Source of the DNA: Schizophyllum amplum
Lineage: Eukaryota > Basidiomycota > Agaricomycetes > Agaricales > Schizophyllaceae
DNA length: 64,000 bases
Reading direction: 5' to 3'
NCBI GenBank assembly: GCA_007026445.1
Contig: VDMD01000050.1
Location: 62,001 to 126,000 of the forward strand
This document shows positions 1 through 11,937 of this stretch, in pieces. The notes under the pieces are model-generated. The model saw only the letters and a program-made list of their open reading frames with translations, had not been told where the DNA came from and made no database searches. Position 1 is the stretch's first letter. Each line of letters starts with the position of its first letter. Position numbers and translations under genes: made by a program.

Positions 1-1349
1 TCTGCCATCGTTCGGATATGGACAGCGGTGCAGCCAAGGATTCCGCGTCGACACTGCCCGCATGCTCGCATGTCACCTTGAGCGTCAAGCGAGGCTCGTC
101 TTCAAGGTCCTGCCTGAGACGGTCGAGGACGACTGTCAAAAGCGTATCAGAAGGCTGCTCGCAGTAGCGGAAGCAGCGACGCACTGTTACTTTGCTCATC
201 GGACGAGACGAGCGTCTCTAGACCACAATCCTTCGATGCGACGCACTCGTCATCATCGTTGTTGCGCTTAGCATACAGACGGATTCTCAAGGTCAACGCT
301 CCCCGGGCGACGCTGATGGGCAATCAATATGTGCTGCGGATGCCGCATAGAACTCACAAGTCTGTCCGCGATTCCTGGTTGAGATCACAGATCTTGCTCT
401 CCCCATCGTCAATCGCAAATGTCGCGTATATGTGTCTCCATCGCGGGACCATATACGTCGTCTTGGTAATCCGCGGAAGACTGTCGTTGCCCGGGACATC
501 TAGACGAACGACTGGTCAGCGCAACACGCGTGTAGCACATCAGAGTCCGACTCACGATGTACGGTGTACAGATAGTCGCGATCTGGCCGTCGGGGCCTTG
601 GTTCAGAGGTGGACATGATGGACGTCGTGAGCAAGAAGCGCCGTACCCGCTCCGCCAACAGCTTCAGTCATGTGAGTTCCTCATGGCGGTGTACTTGGGT
701 TCGTGCCGTGCTGCCTGCCAGAGCCGTGCTTCCTGATAGACTCATCTCGTCCCGGGCGCAGATTGTGCTGTATTGAAAGCCTCCGCCGATCATAGCCGCA
801 ATCAAGCCGCAATGAACATGACATGCGATTTATATCAGTCGGTGTGCGCGGGTCCAGTATTGTGAAGGTACACCGGTCGCACAAGGAGTAACACCAACGC
901 TGAATCATGCGTGGGCGCGCATGACGAAAAAATTTGGGCGAGCATACAAGGCGGCAGGCTCGAGGGCGCGAGATGACGCTCGTCCAGATGACCGGTTTGA
1001 AGCTCTGACAAGTGCAAACGCATACATGCGTTAGTCGTTGCAGGACAAGATGAGGGGGTATCGCACGTACGCTGACGTGGAAAGATAACCATCGCTCGAC
1101 GAAAGAGAACGTCGTGTATCGAGTCGGCGGAGACAGGCGCCAGCGCGAGAGGGAAGACGATGCTGATGAACGTTGGTCGAGAGTGCGAGATCAGTGTACT
1201 TAGGGCTGTGAAAAGTGAGAATTAACGAGTGGAGGACAGGCATATTCACGATACGTACCATGATGACCATGCATGGGTTCGTCCGCAATACTCTCGTGTA
1301 ATTTTTCACGCCATATGAGCTCCACGCATTGCACGGAGCATGTGGTTGT

Positions 1350-2920
1350 GTTGAGCGTGGGCGACGATGATGAGCGCCGGCGTCGGTTACGGGAGGAAGT
1401 GACTTGCAAAACCGCATTTCTCGAAGCCGCAGGTATATTGCAATTTCTAACAGACTTTGTCAGGAAGCGAGAGACAGGCGTGAGTATCAGAATGTACAAA
1501 ATGAGATGGAAATCATCCCGAAAGCTGACGCTCGCGAGGGCAAAGGCGAGGGCGAGTCCAAAATCCTCCCAACGTGTAACCGAGACGACGCCTCGAGGTG
1601 GTCAGGGCAAGATTGTTCGCAGTCGTGGCCACGGCTTTGGAGTCGCCTTGAGGGGTAACGAAGGTGTATCTCCCTAACCAGTTTGCTGCCTACGCATCCC
1701 CTCGTGGCCGATCTAGTTCTCACTTTCCCATCGCGCCCGTGGATATATGTTCGATCTGCAGACAGTCAGAACTAACCAGCCGAAGGTATGTAACTTGACT
1801 AACCGAAGAGCGGACGGCGATACGCGTGCGAGATGGCTCCGGCATATAGCCTGCAGACAGTGGACAGACTATCCCAGTTATTGCAGGAGCGGTATCGACG
1901 CAAGGTTTGAGGTGTGCGGTGGCGTCCGAGAGCGTCGGCATGGCAGTAAGTCGTCGGGCAGTGGTCCAGCGTCCACCCTGCGCCAAGTCGCAGGACAATG
2001 ATCTTGGGTGGCAGTAGACGACGATGAACGCGAAGGAGGGGATCATCGGCATGTCACGGTGTATGTTCAGGACTAACGCGCCGAGCGCCATGTCGGGGAG
2101 CGGCGGAGGCGCATGGTCTCGTGTCCATGGGCATTCTACGTCTATATATGTTGGTGAGAGTCATATAAAGACAGCATGATTGACTCACACCGTAGAAACT
2201 GAGCAGAGCCAGAGCTATTTGACGGGCCCCATGATGGCGAGTGAGAGTTCGTTGTTCGATATGAGGGAGGGCGTTTACTGGCCATTTTCTCTATGTCGCG
2301 CCGTGAGCAAGGACTCTAGGGGAACATAAAGGCACTTACGGATGGCTTCACGCCGATTCTCGAGTGGTGGCGGATGGGACGTACGTTGTCTTACAGGCTC
2401 TGCTTGATTCGAAGAGCAAGAGATGTGACGCAGGGTGAAGACATAGGACGCAATGTGAAGGGGGGGGCCGTCATATTGGCAAGCATATAGACCAAGTATC
2501 GGACGCGCTGGTGACTCTTCCCATACAACTCGATCCGCAGTATCTACTGTAAACCTGCTCGTGGGTTAGCGTCAAAGCAGGCGATAGAGCAGTAGGACCA
2601 CGTACCTTGAACTTGAACGACCTCATTATACAGGCCATCGAACGCAGGGCTGGGCGCGCGCAGGTCAAGATGAGATCGCCATCGAACGATGTTGAACGTT
2701 CCTGCTTCGCCCAAGAGATTGCAATGCGGTCTATGAGCAGTGAAGAATGAACGAACAGGCGAGAGATAACTGGAGACACATGGGGGAGGAGAACAAGGAT
2801 GATGAGATGGCAAAGCGGCCGGATCGCGCCTTGTCCTCGCCCATCATCAGTACCAAACCGCGGAGTCCACCCTCTATGCTTACGATAGACGTCGCGGCCT
2901 CTACGAGCTCGGGCATCCGC
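1350..2920. repeat. Left copy of a diverged segmental duplication
   Basis: Several stretches match 6.9-8.6 kb in the same orientation. The CCGCAGGTATATTG... stretch near 1430 matches that near 7068, both running into a CAGACTT(T/C)GTCAGGAAGCGA block. The GGGGA(A/C)CATAAAGGCAC block near 2320 matches that near 8018 and is followed in both copies by GGCTTCACGCCGA. The copies differ by many substitutions and indels, so the duplication is old. Minus-strand reading of both copies gives short hydrophobic pieces (for example ending FLTKSV), so each may be the wreck of a membrane-protein gene; that last point is a guess. Confidence 0.55.
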
Positions 2921-4224
2921 AAAACAATAGATGCCTTGCCGTCTACAAACCCAATAACGGCCTGACCAGCTCTGCCCCATGTCAGGCTCTCGGGGACGTC
3001 AAGCTCCTAAGTACATAGCCCTCATACGCACTTGTCCTTCGATCGGAGCACCGCCGAGGATAAACTCCACCCATGCGGTCCCTTGCGCAGAAGACCGCGA
3101 ACGCCTTGCATGATGACTACGGTGCGTATGCTCACTCTCTCGCTGTACCGCACTTACATTCGCATAGCAATCATCTGCGTTCTATTTCGCCCCTACGAAC
3201 CACCCTCAACATCTGTTCGTCCACCCCTGCGGCGGTCGCCGTCCCGCCGCTCACCTCAACCCCATCGACGCATACGACGCCGACTGGCGATGATGTCTCC
3301 TCGACTCTTTCTCGTCTAGCTCCTCCGCAGCACCTACCACCACGTCTTCTGCGGACGCCCAAGCTCATGTCCGAATCGTATCCGTCGCCCCGGCCAAGAT
3401 CCCAGTCTTCACCGAACGACGAGGCCTACTCGACTCCGCTTCCACTCGACGATCGAGGCGACTCCTATCGCGATACGAAGACGGGCGACCACCTCCCTCA
3501 ATAAAGGCAGACTTGTGGATGGAACGGCGCTCCAGGACTCGCTGTGAACATGCAGCCGCTCGGACTTTATGGATACGATCACCCTCGCCAGCCCTGTACG
3601 CCCGGCATACCCGACGCGTGTCGCTTGACCGTCGCTTTACGACACTCCATGGCGCCTCGACTCCAGCATATCTCACCACATGTGCAGAAAATGCTACAAC
3701 TTCAGGTCCGTACTTCACGGTACGCTCTAGATTCTGTTTGTTGACTGGTGATCACAGGTGCATATCCGGGCGCGAGCTCCGCATCCCCGTCGTTTCGCCC
3801 AGGTCGCGGCCTATCGTTCCATGACCACGGGAATCTCGCTTAGAGGGGGACGCGTCTCACTCTCAAATCTTTCCTCTCCTCCAGCTTACTCAACAGTCTT
3901 AAGCTCTACGCGCGGCCGTCGAAAACCCTTCAGAAGCGCAAAGTCGTCAAAAGTCCGCACGGCCTATTCAACACGAGCGCTCCTCCCTCTCCGTGCTTTG
4001 GACGCGCGTCCACCGGTCTCCTTGGACTGCGCTCGTTCTCATTTGATACCTCAACCACGCAGGACGACCCGATCATGCACATACTGGCCCTCGTTCTTCG
4101 CCGTCTACCGAGTCACTGCCGACCAACTCGGGCATACGTGTTTCTCGCTTCACAGATTCGCTCTGACAGCTCTCGACGCTCGTCGAGGGACACAACAGAA
4201 GCGGCGACCCCGGACTACTTATAC

Positions 4225-4292
4225 GCTACCAGTTTGCACGAGCTACCAGTTTGCGCGAGCTACCAGTTTGCGCGAGCTACCAGTTTGCGCGA
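4225..4292. repeat. 17-bp tandem repeat, four copies
   Basis: The unit GCTACCAGTTTGCGCGA occurs four times in a row with a single mismatch in the first copy. The period is not a multiple of three, so it is not a protein repeat. It is probably a minisatellite produced by slippage. Confidence 0.9.
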
Positions 4293-4722
4293 TATGGGTG
4301 TGCGAGCAACTGCTGTTGTCGCGACATCCCTATCCTACTCATATGTACTTTGTCCTTGCATATAACTTACTCATCTCTCTCATTGTACTCGCCTTCAATC
4401 ACATCAGCTGCCCCCCACCCCATTGCACGAACTCCGAAGCAGAAAGCCATCGCGTGACACGTGTCTGTCTATTGTGGAACAAGACCTTCCTGAAGGGGAT
4501 CAAAGGCGGAAGCAAACCAGCGCTAGCGGCAGCAAAATGGAGGGGCGATTGAGTCTGATTGAAGCTGGATGTTCACTGTAGTGACTCAAGAGTGGGACCT
4601 TTAGTTAGTCGCGCATTCCTTCGAAGTGGGACTAGAGCTAAGAATCAGATCAATTTCTAGCGGCGGGTGGCAATGCAATGAATCCGATACTACCACAGCG
4701 TGAACGACCTTCTTGAAATGAT

Positions 4723-6378
4723 TCATCCAGAGTACCCGTCACTTCCCTCCACAGCTCCATATGCCGGTCCATCTTTCCCAAACATCTTGTGCAAGTCTCC
4801 GGCCAGAAGCTCAGGGACTTCGTACGCCGCAAAATGCCCACCCTTCTCGTGCTTTTCTTCAAATACCACATTGCCCAAGCGGTCCCTCCAACTGGCGAAA
4901 CGTCAGCGGCAGCAAACAGCTAAGTACTTAGCACAACAGTCAACTCACAGTTTCGGGCTGCCCATAATCTCTCCGGGAAAGATCGAGAATCCGAGCGGGA
5001 TGGGGCTCGCCTTTGACGGTGGCCGAGTGTCTTCTTGCCCTTTGTTGAACACTTCGTAGTAGATCCGCAACGACGCTGTGGGTCCAGCGCGAGAGAACCA
5101 GTAGATGGAGACCCAGGTCAGGACTGAGAAGCGATAAGATGCAGTCAGCGGTCGATTATCATGCACATCAAAGCGCGGCGCCCGCTGACCTTCGTCGTCT
5201 GTCCAGGGATAGTTGTCCGACCAAGAGACCAGCTTCTCGTGAATCCAGGCGAGAAGTCCGACCGGTGAGTCACTTATGCCATAACCGAGGGTTTGCGGCT
5301 TGGCTAACAAGCAATGCGTCAGTCGTACGTCGGGAGATCGTATGAGATGCGACTCACTTCGTTGGATGTGAAGGTAAGCGCTTTCTTGCTTCCGCCAATG
5401 CTCAGCGTTCTTGATCATAATCTGCTCTTCGGGCTCGTACGACGAGATGGAGAGGTCCTTTTCTTCGGCATCAGGCTGACCGCTATGGAGGAAAAGATCA
5501 GAGAAAACGACTAGCATGTGAGCTACCCGAAAGTACTCGGACTGCACTTACATAGGCATGTTGGTGTGCCACGCCTTGACGTGTTTTTCACCGTACGCCC
5601 TCGACATCGTTTGTGTAATCTTCAGATTTGATGCTTAGCAAATCGGCGCGAATGAAAAGAAAAAGGGAATATACCATTGCGCCCCAATCGCCGCCCTGGG
5701 CCACTAAGAAATTATTAGGGTGAGACCTTCAGAGGAGCTGTGCAACGCACCATACGTGGTATATCCCAGCGCTAGCATCAGCTTGTGGGCTGTCTGCTAT
5801 AGTCTCAGTACTGTAATGGCACCAAGTTGCAGTTTCTACGCGTACGTACCTCAGCGTACTGCGCGAGACCGAATCCCTTCTTGCGCGGCTGCTGCGAGAA
5901 GCCATATCCTGGCAGACTTAATGCGACAACGTGGAAGCTCGGCTGTCCGTTCGCGCCTCCAACAAGCAAAGGCGCTAACTTACGCGCCTCGATGAAGCTC
6001 CCCGGCCCTGAAAACCCAAAATTCAGCTCATAGTACGCGGAGACTCGCGATCCACACACAGCCATGAATGAAACACAGCGGGATCGCCCCCGCCTGCCCG
6101 CTCTTCATATGAACATAGTGGATGTTGAGTGTGCCGTGGCCCTCTACGTCGATGTCTCGCGTGAATTGGGGAAGCTCGTCGTTGATAGCGGCTTCCTGTG
6201 CGCGCCAGTCGAAGCCATCGCGCCATCGTGCGACGAGGCGCTTGATGTCTGCGAGCGGTGCGCCATAATCGCGTCCGGAATCCTCAAGTTCGTCGGGAAG
6301 GACTGTCAGCGCGAGCTTCTTCTGAAGTAACGTGAGCTGCTCGTCGGTAGTCGTGATCTTGAACGAAGTCTCCGTCAT
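4723..6378 (-). CDS. Microsomal-type epoxide hydrolase
   Basis: An alpha/beta-hydrolase-fold epoxide hydrolase that would open epoxides to vicinal diols through an Asp-ester intermediate. The start at 6378 gives MTETSFKITTTDEQL, an N-terminal EHN region of about 100 residues (ARWRDGFDWRAQE). Exon joining at about 6055/6015 yields the oxyanion-hole motif HGWPGSF. The nucleophile is the Asp in GGDWG near 5690. A lid segment with paired tyrosines (RIYYEV) lies near 5070, and the base is the His in KGGHFAAYEVPE near 4830. The protein ends GSDGYSG. There are at least six introns and about 400 residues, as expected for fungal members. All key residues are present. It stands alone and lacks the CGGCCGGCGG promoter word of the downstream cluster, so it is more likely a detoxification gene than a pathway enzyme. 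Confidence 0.9.
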
Positions 6379-6899
6379 TGTCGGCGAGGTGGGGAAGGCA
6401 GCGTATGGGATGATAGACGACGAGATCAGAGTGTTTTATACGTGCGATGCCCGTTATTATCGGCGCGGCGAGGGTCATCTTCTGTTCACACATATGATTG
6501 AGTTCAGGAAGTTGAGCGCTGAGCAACTGAACGTATGTATAGGTTGGAGGCCGTCCACTTACTAGTGAGCCTGTCTGTCGCCGAGAGTCGTCATGTGCGA
6601 TACATCATGAAGACATCACACGACCAGCGTTCGCGTTTGAGGTCAAGACGATGCGCGCATTTGAAGAGCAATGGGCGGTAGGTCCTGTGATGTCGGGGCG
6701 ACGAGAGGCGGCTTGCGCAAGGCTGACGATCATCAAGTCGCGGGAGGGCGATGGTGAGATGATGTCGGTCAACGTCCGCTGTGTGAACCCTACACTCTTG
6801 GTCAAGCTGAGCTCGCGTGATCTCGATGGTGATCTGTTTCTGTACTGCTAATGATAGACCAGAGACAGAAGTGCTGCGCTGACCAAGGGAAGAACCCCG

Positions 6900-8600
6900 A
6901 CCTCACGGGCAGATCGGACAGTCGACGCACGGGGGGCGGGGGCGTAGACAGGCTGCGGATGTCCAGTCCCGACGAGCTCAAGTCCATGACCGACGAGCTG
7001 CTCGACACGAGGGTTGGGCTGGATGCAGAAGAAGCCGAAGTCATTGCGTCGCCCGCCTCTTCCGCAGCCGCAGGTGTATCGCGGGTACCTAACAGACTTC
7101 GTCAGGAAGCGATAGATCGGCGTGGCATACAGAGCGTACGAAGGTGTGATGTAAATCGTTCCAAAAGCTTAGACTCACGACGGTGAGGGCAAAGGCAACG
7201 TCTCCAGCTATCTCCAAAGTCCTGTTAGCGCGCGGACAAGACGACACTATGGTAGTCAGCGCGACTGCTCCCGGTCGTAGCTGTGGTCGCGCCGTGGAGA
7301 ACCGAAGGCGCATCCAGATCCTCGACCCTGCCAACGCACTCCACGCGGTCGATGTGGTCTGCCTACCCCTTCGCGCCCGTCTACAGAAGATCATGTTCGT
7401 ACATCCCCCGGACCACAAAGCTCAATCTGTAGCGAGTCAGAACCAACCAGACGAGGGGAAGAGGGTCCACTAACAGAGGTACGGACGGCGAAGGGTGGTT
7501 CGACGCAGGATATAAGGTACGCATTGACGCGTAAATTGGCCGATGCCACGGGAGTAGCCAAATAACTTGGGGGAGGTGCAGCCAGTCGTTCAGCGTCCAC
7601 CGATGCAGCAAATTCAATATTGCAGGAGGATGATCACGGACGATGACGATGAACGCGAAGGATCTTGGGCGCGTCGGGTCATACGTTCAGTCCCGACGGC
7701 AACGAGTGCCATTTTGAGGGCCGGTGGAGGTTCATGGGAGTGCCATGTTGAGGGCCGGTGGAGGTTCATGGTCTTGTCCATCGCCGCACTACGTCTAGCC
7801 ATGTCGGTGAGAGCTTTATGATGATAGCAGAATTCATACGTACTGTACTTAGAAGACCTAAGGATAGAGGGAGTAGGGGAAGGAAGCAGAGTCTTGCGAC
7901 CGGACTGGGCTCACTATGGCGAGTCGGAGCTTATGGGTTCGAGACGAAGGAAGGGGAGTCGACGCGGTGCCACTGCGCGCGTTTGCCCGTCTTCTCTGTA
8001 TCGCGTGAACTTTCGGGGACCATAAAGGCACGCACTGAGGGCTTCACGCCGACTGATGGCGGATGAGACGTACGCTGTCTTGCATGCGTTGAAGGGCAGG
8101 AGAGGGCATAAGGTGAAGAGGGAAGCGCTTATTGGCAGGCGTATTGAACAACGAAATCTATGGTATCGTACGCGCTGGTGACTTTGGTATTCCATTTTGC
8201 ATGCAACCTCGTTCCGCAGTGTCTACCTGCTCGTGTATCAGCGTGGAGCAGGCGAGGCAGCAGCATTACAACGCACTTTTATGCAGTTCCCCCATGTTAT
8301 AGACTACCGAGCACCGGGCTGGGCGTGCGCAGGTCCGAGAACTGCAGGGGAGCTCCGAGGAAAGTGAATACGCTGCTTTGCCCTCTATAAGTCGCAGCTT
8401 GCTCGACCTGTACTGAATGCCCTGTTGGGTACGAGGGATGGGCGGAGGACGATAAGTCGGAGGAGGAGCTGGGGAGTACGCGAAGGAGAAGGACAAGGAT
8501 GAGGGGCCGGTGCTCCGCTGAGGAAAGCCGCTCGATCACTTGCTTCCGCCCATACTTATATATGGGCGACGACCGCGCACGGAAGACGCAGAACAAGACT
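6900..8600. repeat. Right copy of a diverged segmental duplication
   Basis: This is the partner of 1350-2920, in the same orientation, so the epoxide hydrolase gene lies between the two. Matching blocks occur in the same order (GCCGCAGGT..., then CATAAAGGCAC..., then GGCTTCACGCCGA). It also contains a 34-bp tandem duplication at 7704-7771. No intact gene is seen in either copy; a minus-strand hydrophobic stretch (EIAGDVAFALTVVSLSFW, near 7180) hints at a former membrane protein. Confidence 0.5.
7704..7771. repeat. 34-bp tandem duplication
   Basis: The unit beginning GAGTGCCAT and ending GGAGGTTCATGG is present twice, at 7704-7737 and 7738-7771, with a single substitution between the copies. 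The near identity means this duplication is much younger than the segment that contains it. Confidence 0.9.
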
Positions 8601-8945
8601 TAAAAGCGCACCTGAGACTCTTTTATGGCAAGAGAGCCACACGTTGTCCTCAGGCGAATGCGAACCCATGTCCCTCCTTCGCAGAGCAGGGAATACAGTG
8701 CGTTCCTACATAGTCCCTGTCAGTGTCAATAACAATCACCAGCTCATATCCGTCAAGATGCACGATGACAAGTCTACCGAGAAGGACTAGTTGGCATGGG
8801 GCTGCGTGGTAGGGAAGGGTCAGCCATGGTGAAGCCCAGAGCTCGACTTCAGCTTACGCCAGTACCTCGCGGAGTGGGTGTCATCCCATGATACTCCGCC
8901 CGGTCGCAGGGATATCAGACTCCATCCCCGGATGCCTCATTCAGG

Positions 8946-10086
8946 ATGCCTTCGAAAGTACGTAGCCAGACACTATGTACGATCCGCTCAATCTCACACG
9001 CTTGTCCAGTAGCCACACTGCCATTGGCTTGCCCGCGCCCAGGTCCCCTCGCTCCCCTCGTCCGCTATCAAGATTTGCGTCGCCCTGTGCCCCCTCGCGT
9101 CGCGTCGCTCGTGTCCGTCCAGTCTTTCGACGTCGGCCACGACCCCACCGGTCAGCGCCTCTCGTTTGCGCAACTCCCCTCCTGCGCGCTCGCCGTCGCG
9201 CTACACGGTACCATACCCATGCGCGTCGCCGAGGCAGGAGGACTCCACGTACTGCTCAGGGCGCACGCACGATCGTTGGCGGAGCGCGCGGTGGTGGGCA
9301 CGAAGGCGGAGTTGCGTCCTGTTGTGGTACCGCATTGGCTTGGGTTGAATCAGTCCGGCGGGCTCCAGGCGTGGGCTAGGGTACTCGTGGGGGATGACCG
9401 AACGACGAAGCTCGATGGTCAGACTGTGCGCTTGAAGAGTATCGCTGAAGGCAATTTTGTCAGCGAGAAGAGCGCATCGAGGCGCTCATGATGTGAGTGT
9501 ATGCTTTACACTGTCTACTCTTGTTGAACGAATGTAGGGCGCGCCACATCATACAGTTTAGCACGACCATCGGCGTCAAGCGCCTCGACGCGGTTTCCGC
9601 CAGATATCTGTGTTGAGAAGCTGCAGGCGCGGGTTGGGGAGCGCGCGTCCGACCTGCTCTACCACGGTGTCGACGCCCGCGAGTCCGAAGTTGACGAAGG
9701 AAAGGCAAGAGCGTTGCCTCTGTCATCCAGCCTTTCATCGCCAGTCCCGTGGGATACTGCGTTGAGGATGCGTTGGACACTTCAACGGGCGCCTTCGACA
9801 TGAAGGGGCTGCACGATACCAGCATAGACGTGTCGCATTGGTAAGAGAAATTGTACCTGGACGCGCGCCATGACTGTACGAGTGCTGCCGGTTCTCGACG
9901 ATCTTGAGGAGCCGGACTTGACGATTCTGAGGGACGAGTATCGGGGATATTGGACTGCCATAAATGGACTGTGAGTTCCGTGTATCAACCTCTCCTGTAC
10001 GAAATATCTGTAAGTTGAGACGCCATCTGAGCAGGAGTATAGCCATCGCAATCCTCGAAGGACTTGCGCGAGGTCTTGCGTGCTAG
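8946..10086 (+). pseudogene. Decayed gene of unknown function
   Basis: Coding-like segments follow one another on the plus strand but in different frames. 8946-9475 reads as one frame (FAQLPSCALAVALHGTIPM and later LKSIAEGNFVSEK), then come ARHIIQFSTTIGVKRLDAVS near 9541, EKLQARVGERASDLLYHGVD near 9617, SVIQPFIASPVGYCVEDALD near 9721, DEYRGYWTAINGL near 9935, and a tail ILEGLARGLAC ending at the stop 10084-10086. Some joins fit introns, but at least three (near 9465, 9615 and 9712) need a single missing base. I do not recognise the family. Without the lesions it would be a soluble protein of roughly 330 residues or more. Confidence 0.5.
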
Positions 10087-11937
10087 TAGGAAGAGGCGAA
10101 TACCAGCTGGCTTCCACGCTGTTGATCCTTGCTTGCATTTGTTTCTTTCAATGGACGATCGCACGTGGAGCAAACGTGACGAGCGCCATTGAGTCTGACA
10201 ATCAACCTTGCTTCCTGCCGTCACGTCGCCGCTTTCCTCGCACTGCGCAGCCCGCTAACACGCTAACTAGTGACGGATGCTCACCGAATCTGAGTGCGGT
10301 CGGACCACCGCGCGTCGTCGTCTCTGAACCGCGTGTCTGGGCATGATGATACTGTTCGGCGTCCTCGCAAACCCTCGAATCTCGATACCCTAGAACTGCT
10401 GAACGCCGACTGTGCGACTGATATGCGTCACATCAGCAGGGATTCGTCGACGCTGGTCGGCGTCATGCTCATCGCGCCCGCGCCATGGTCTTGGTGCGCC
10501 TCAGAAGCACCGTCAAAGTGGCTAAGCAAATACGTTCACGTCTACCACTGCGCGAATCTGGCCCGAACTCATGTGTGACTCCTCTTCGGCGGCTGCATCC
10601 TCGAGGCTGGGTCGAGGCAAGGTCAACGAGCTGTCTACAGCAACCGTGGACCAGAACCGCTGTGAACGAACGTTAATCTTGTCGCTCATTGACTCTGTCA
10701 AACCATGCAGAAGGCCGCTGAGCTCAGAGTACGCCCTCGTGATTTGATCGTGGCAACTTTGACTGCCCTTAGTCCGTGTGTTTCTCATCGCTACCGTCGA
10801 CCCCTTGTCACCTTGAACAGTTTCTGGATACGACAGACAGTTTATACTCGGTAAAGACCCGAATGCCATTCACCTCAAGCGAGACGCTGAATACATGTCG
10901 GACCGTCCCGCTGTGTTCCCGTCCATTCCTCCTGCTTGATTAAGTCGGTGACTCGGCACATTCCTACACCAGTGCTGCTATATTGGCCATGCCATTCACA
11001 AAGGCGTCCGCAGAAGAGCGGGACATAAGTACGTCAGTTTTCATTTTACTATACAAAAAAACCTTCGGCCGTTGTCACAGGCTTCTCACAAGCTGTTCAG
11101 GTCACGCATACATTCTAGACTGAAGATAGCTCTGACTACTGTTTATGGCGTCTTGCCCCTGCGCCTGCTCGCTGGTCGGATAGTTTGACATTGCACCATC
11201 TGGCAACCGACAGTCCTCACAAGCAGCCGAGTATCTTACCTCCGTTACGAGCGCAATCGCTTGCAGAGCGACATTATCCATATATCTGAATGGCGCTTAT
11301 CCCGATGTCATGGCGAGGAAGATCTCGTGCTCGAGGATGCGGGTGTGTATGACCGCAGTCATCGTCCGCACGGACAGCTTGTTGGACGAATTGTCACCGA
11401 TGAGTCGTGGCGCCTCCGATGTATCTTCACTCGATCGAAGGGACGGTTATCCGGGAACGTGCACTCGAACAGTGTGCCTGCGTTTAGTACAAGGGTCAGC
11501 TACTGGTAGGTGCAGCACCCAATTCCCGACTTCAAGTCTGACAATTCACGCGAATCAGGGCATGACGAAGTGCTTTCGAAGCATAGGACTCATCTGCACT
11601 CTGGACCGTGTTCACTTTGTAGCAGCGCGCTTACGTCCACGTGAAGTGAGCGTTGAGCTAGAAGAGACACGCTATCCCCAGATTAGATCAAGCGCACGGT
11701 CTTGGCCGTGTTGGTTGACGCGAGAAAGACGGCATGCATGTAAGTGGTTAATCTCGGACGAAGACTGCAGTCGCGGACTTTGGCGTCTACACGGAATTTG
11801 ACCTTGTTCTCCTCCGGATCTGGCAGTGCGAAGATGCTCTGTTCTCAGTGCGCTCATATCTCCCCGCGGTGTTCATATTTTGCCCGCGCGTTGGTTTTCC
11901 CATTTCTGCTCCCGTCTGTCGTGGTATCATCGTCTCA
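10087..11937. other. Intergenic, nothing recognised
   Basis: About 1.85 kb between a decayed gene and the first zinc-finger regulator. Open frames are short, differ in composition from the neighbouring genes and match no family I know. The CGGCCGGC promoter word does not occur here. Confidence 0.6.

Larger units (their letters stand above)
1..4722. other. Gene-poor left flank, no supportable gene
   Basis: No recognisable protein, RNA gene or conserved motif is seen here. Short open frames exist on both strands but none shows a family signature. From about 1350 to 2920 the DNA is a diverged copy of 6900-8600 (see the repeat entries). From about 3070 to 4550 the plus strand has long Ser/Pro/Arg-rich open frames in more than one phase, which look like compositional artefacts rather than a protein. 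A 17-bp tandem repeat lies at 4225-4292. Confidence 0.5.

Noticed and set aside
3758..4552. 264-codon plus-strand open frame
   Set aside because: Arg/Ser/Leu-rich without any family signature, runs through the 17-bp tandem repeat whose period is not a multiple of three, and overlaps other open frames of equal quality.
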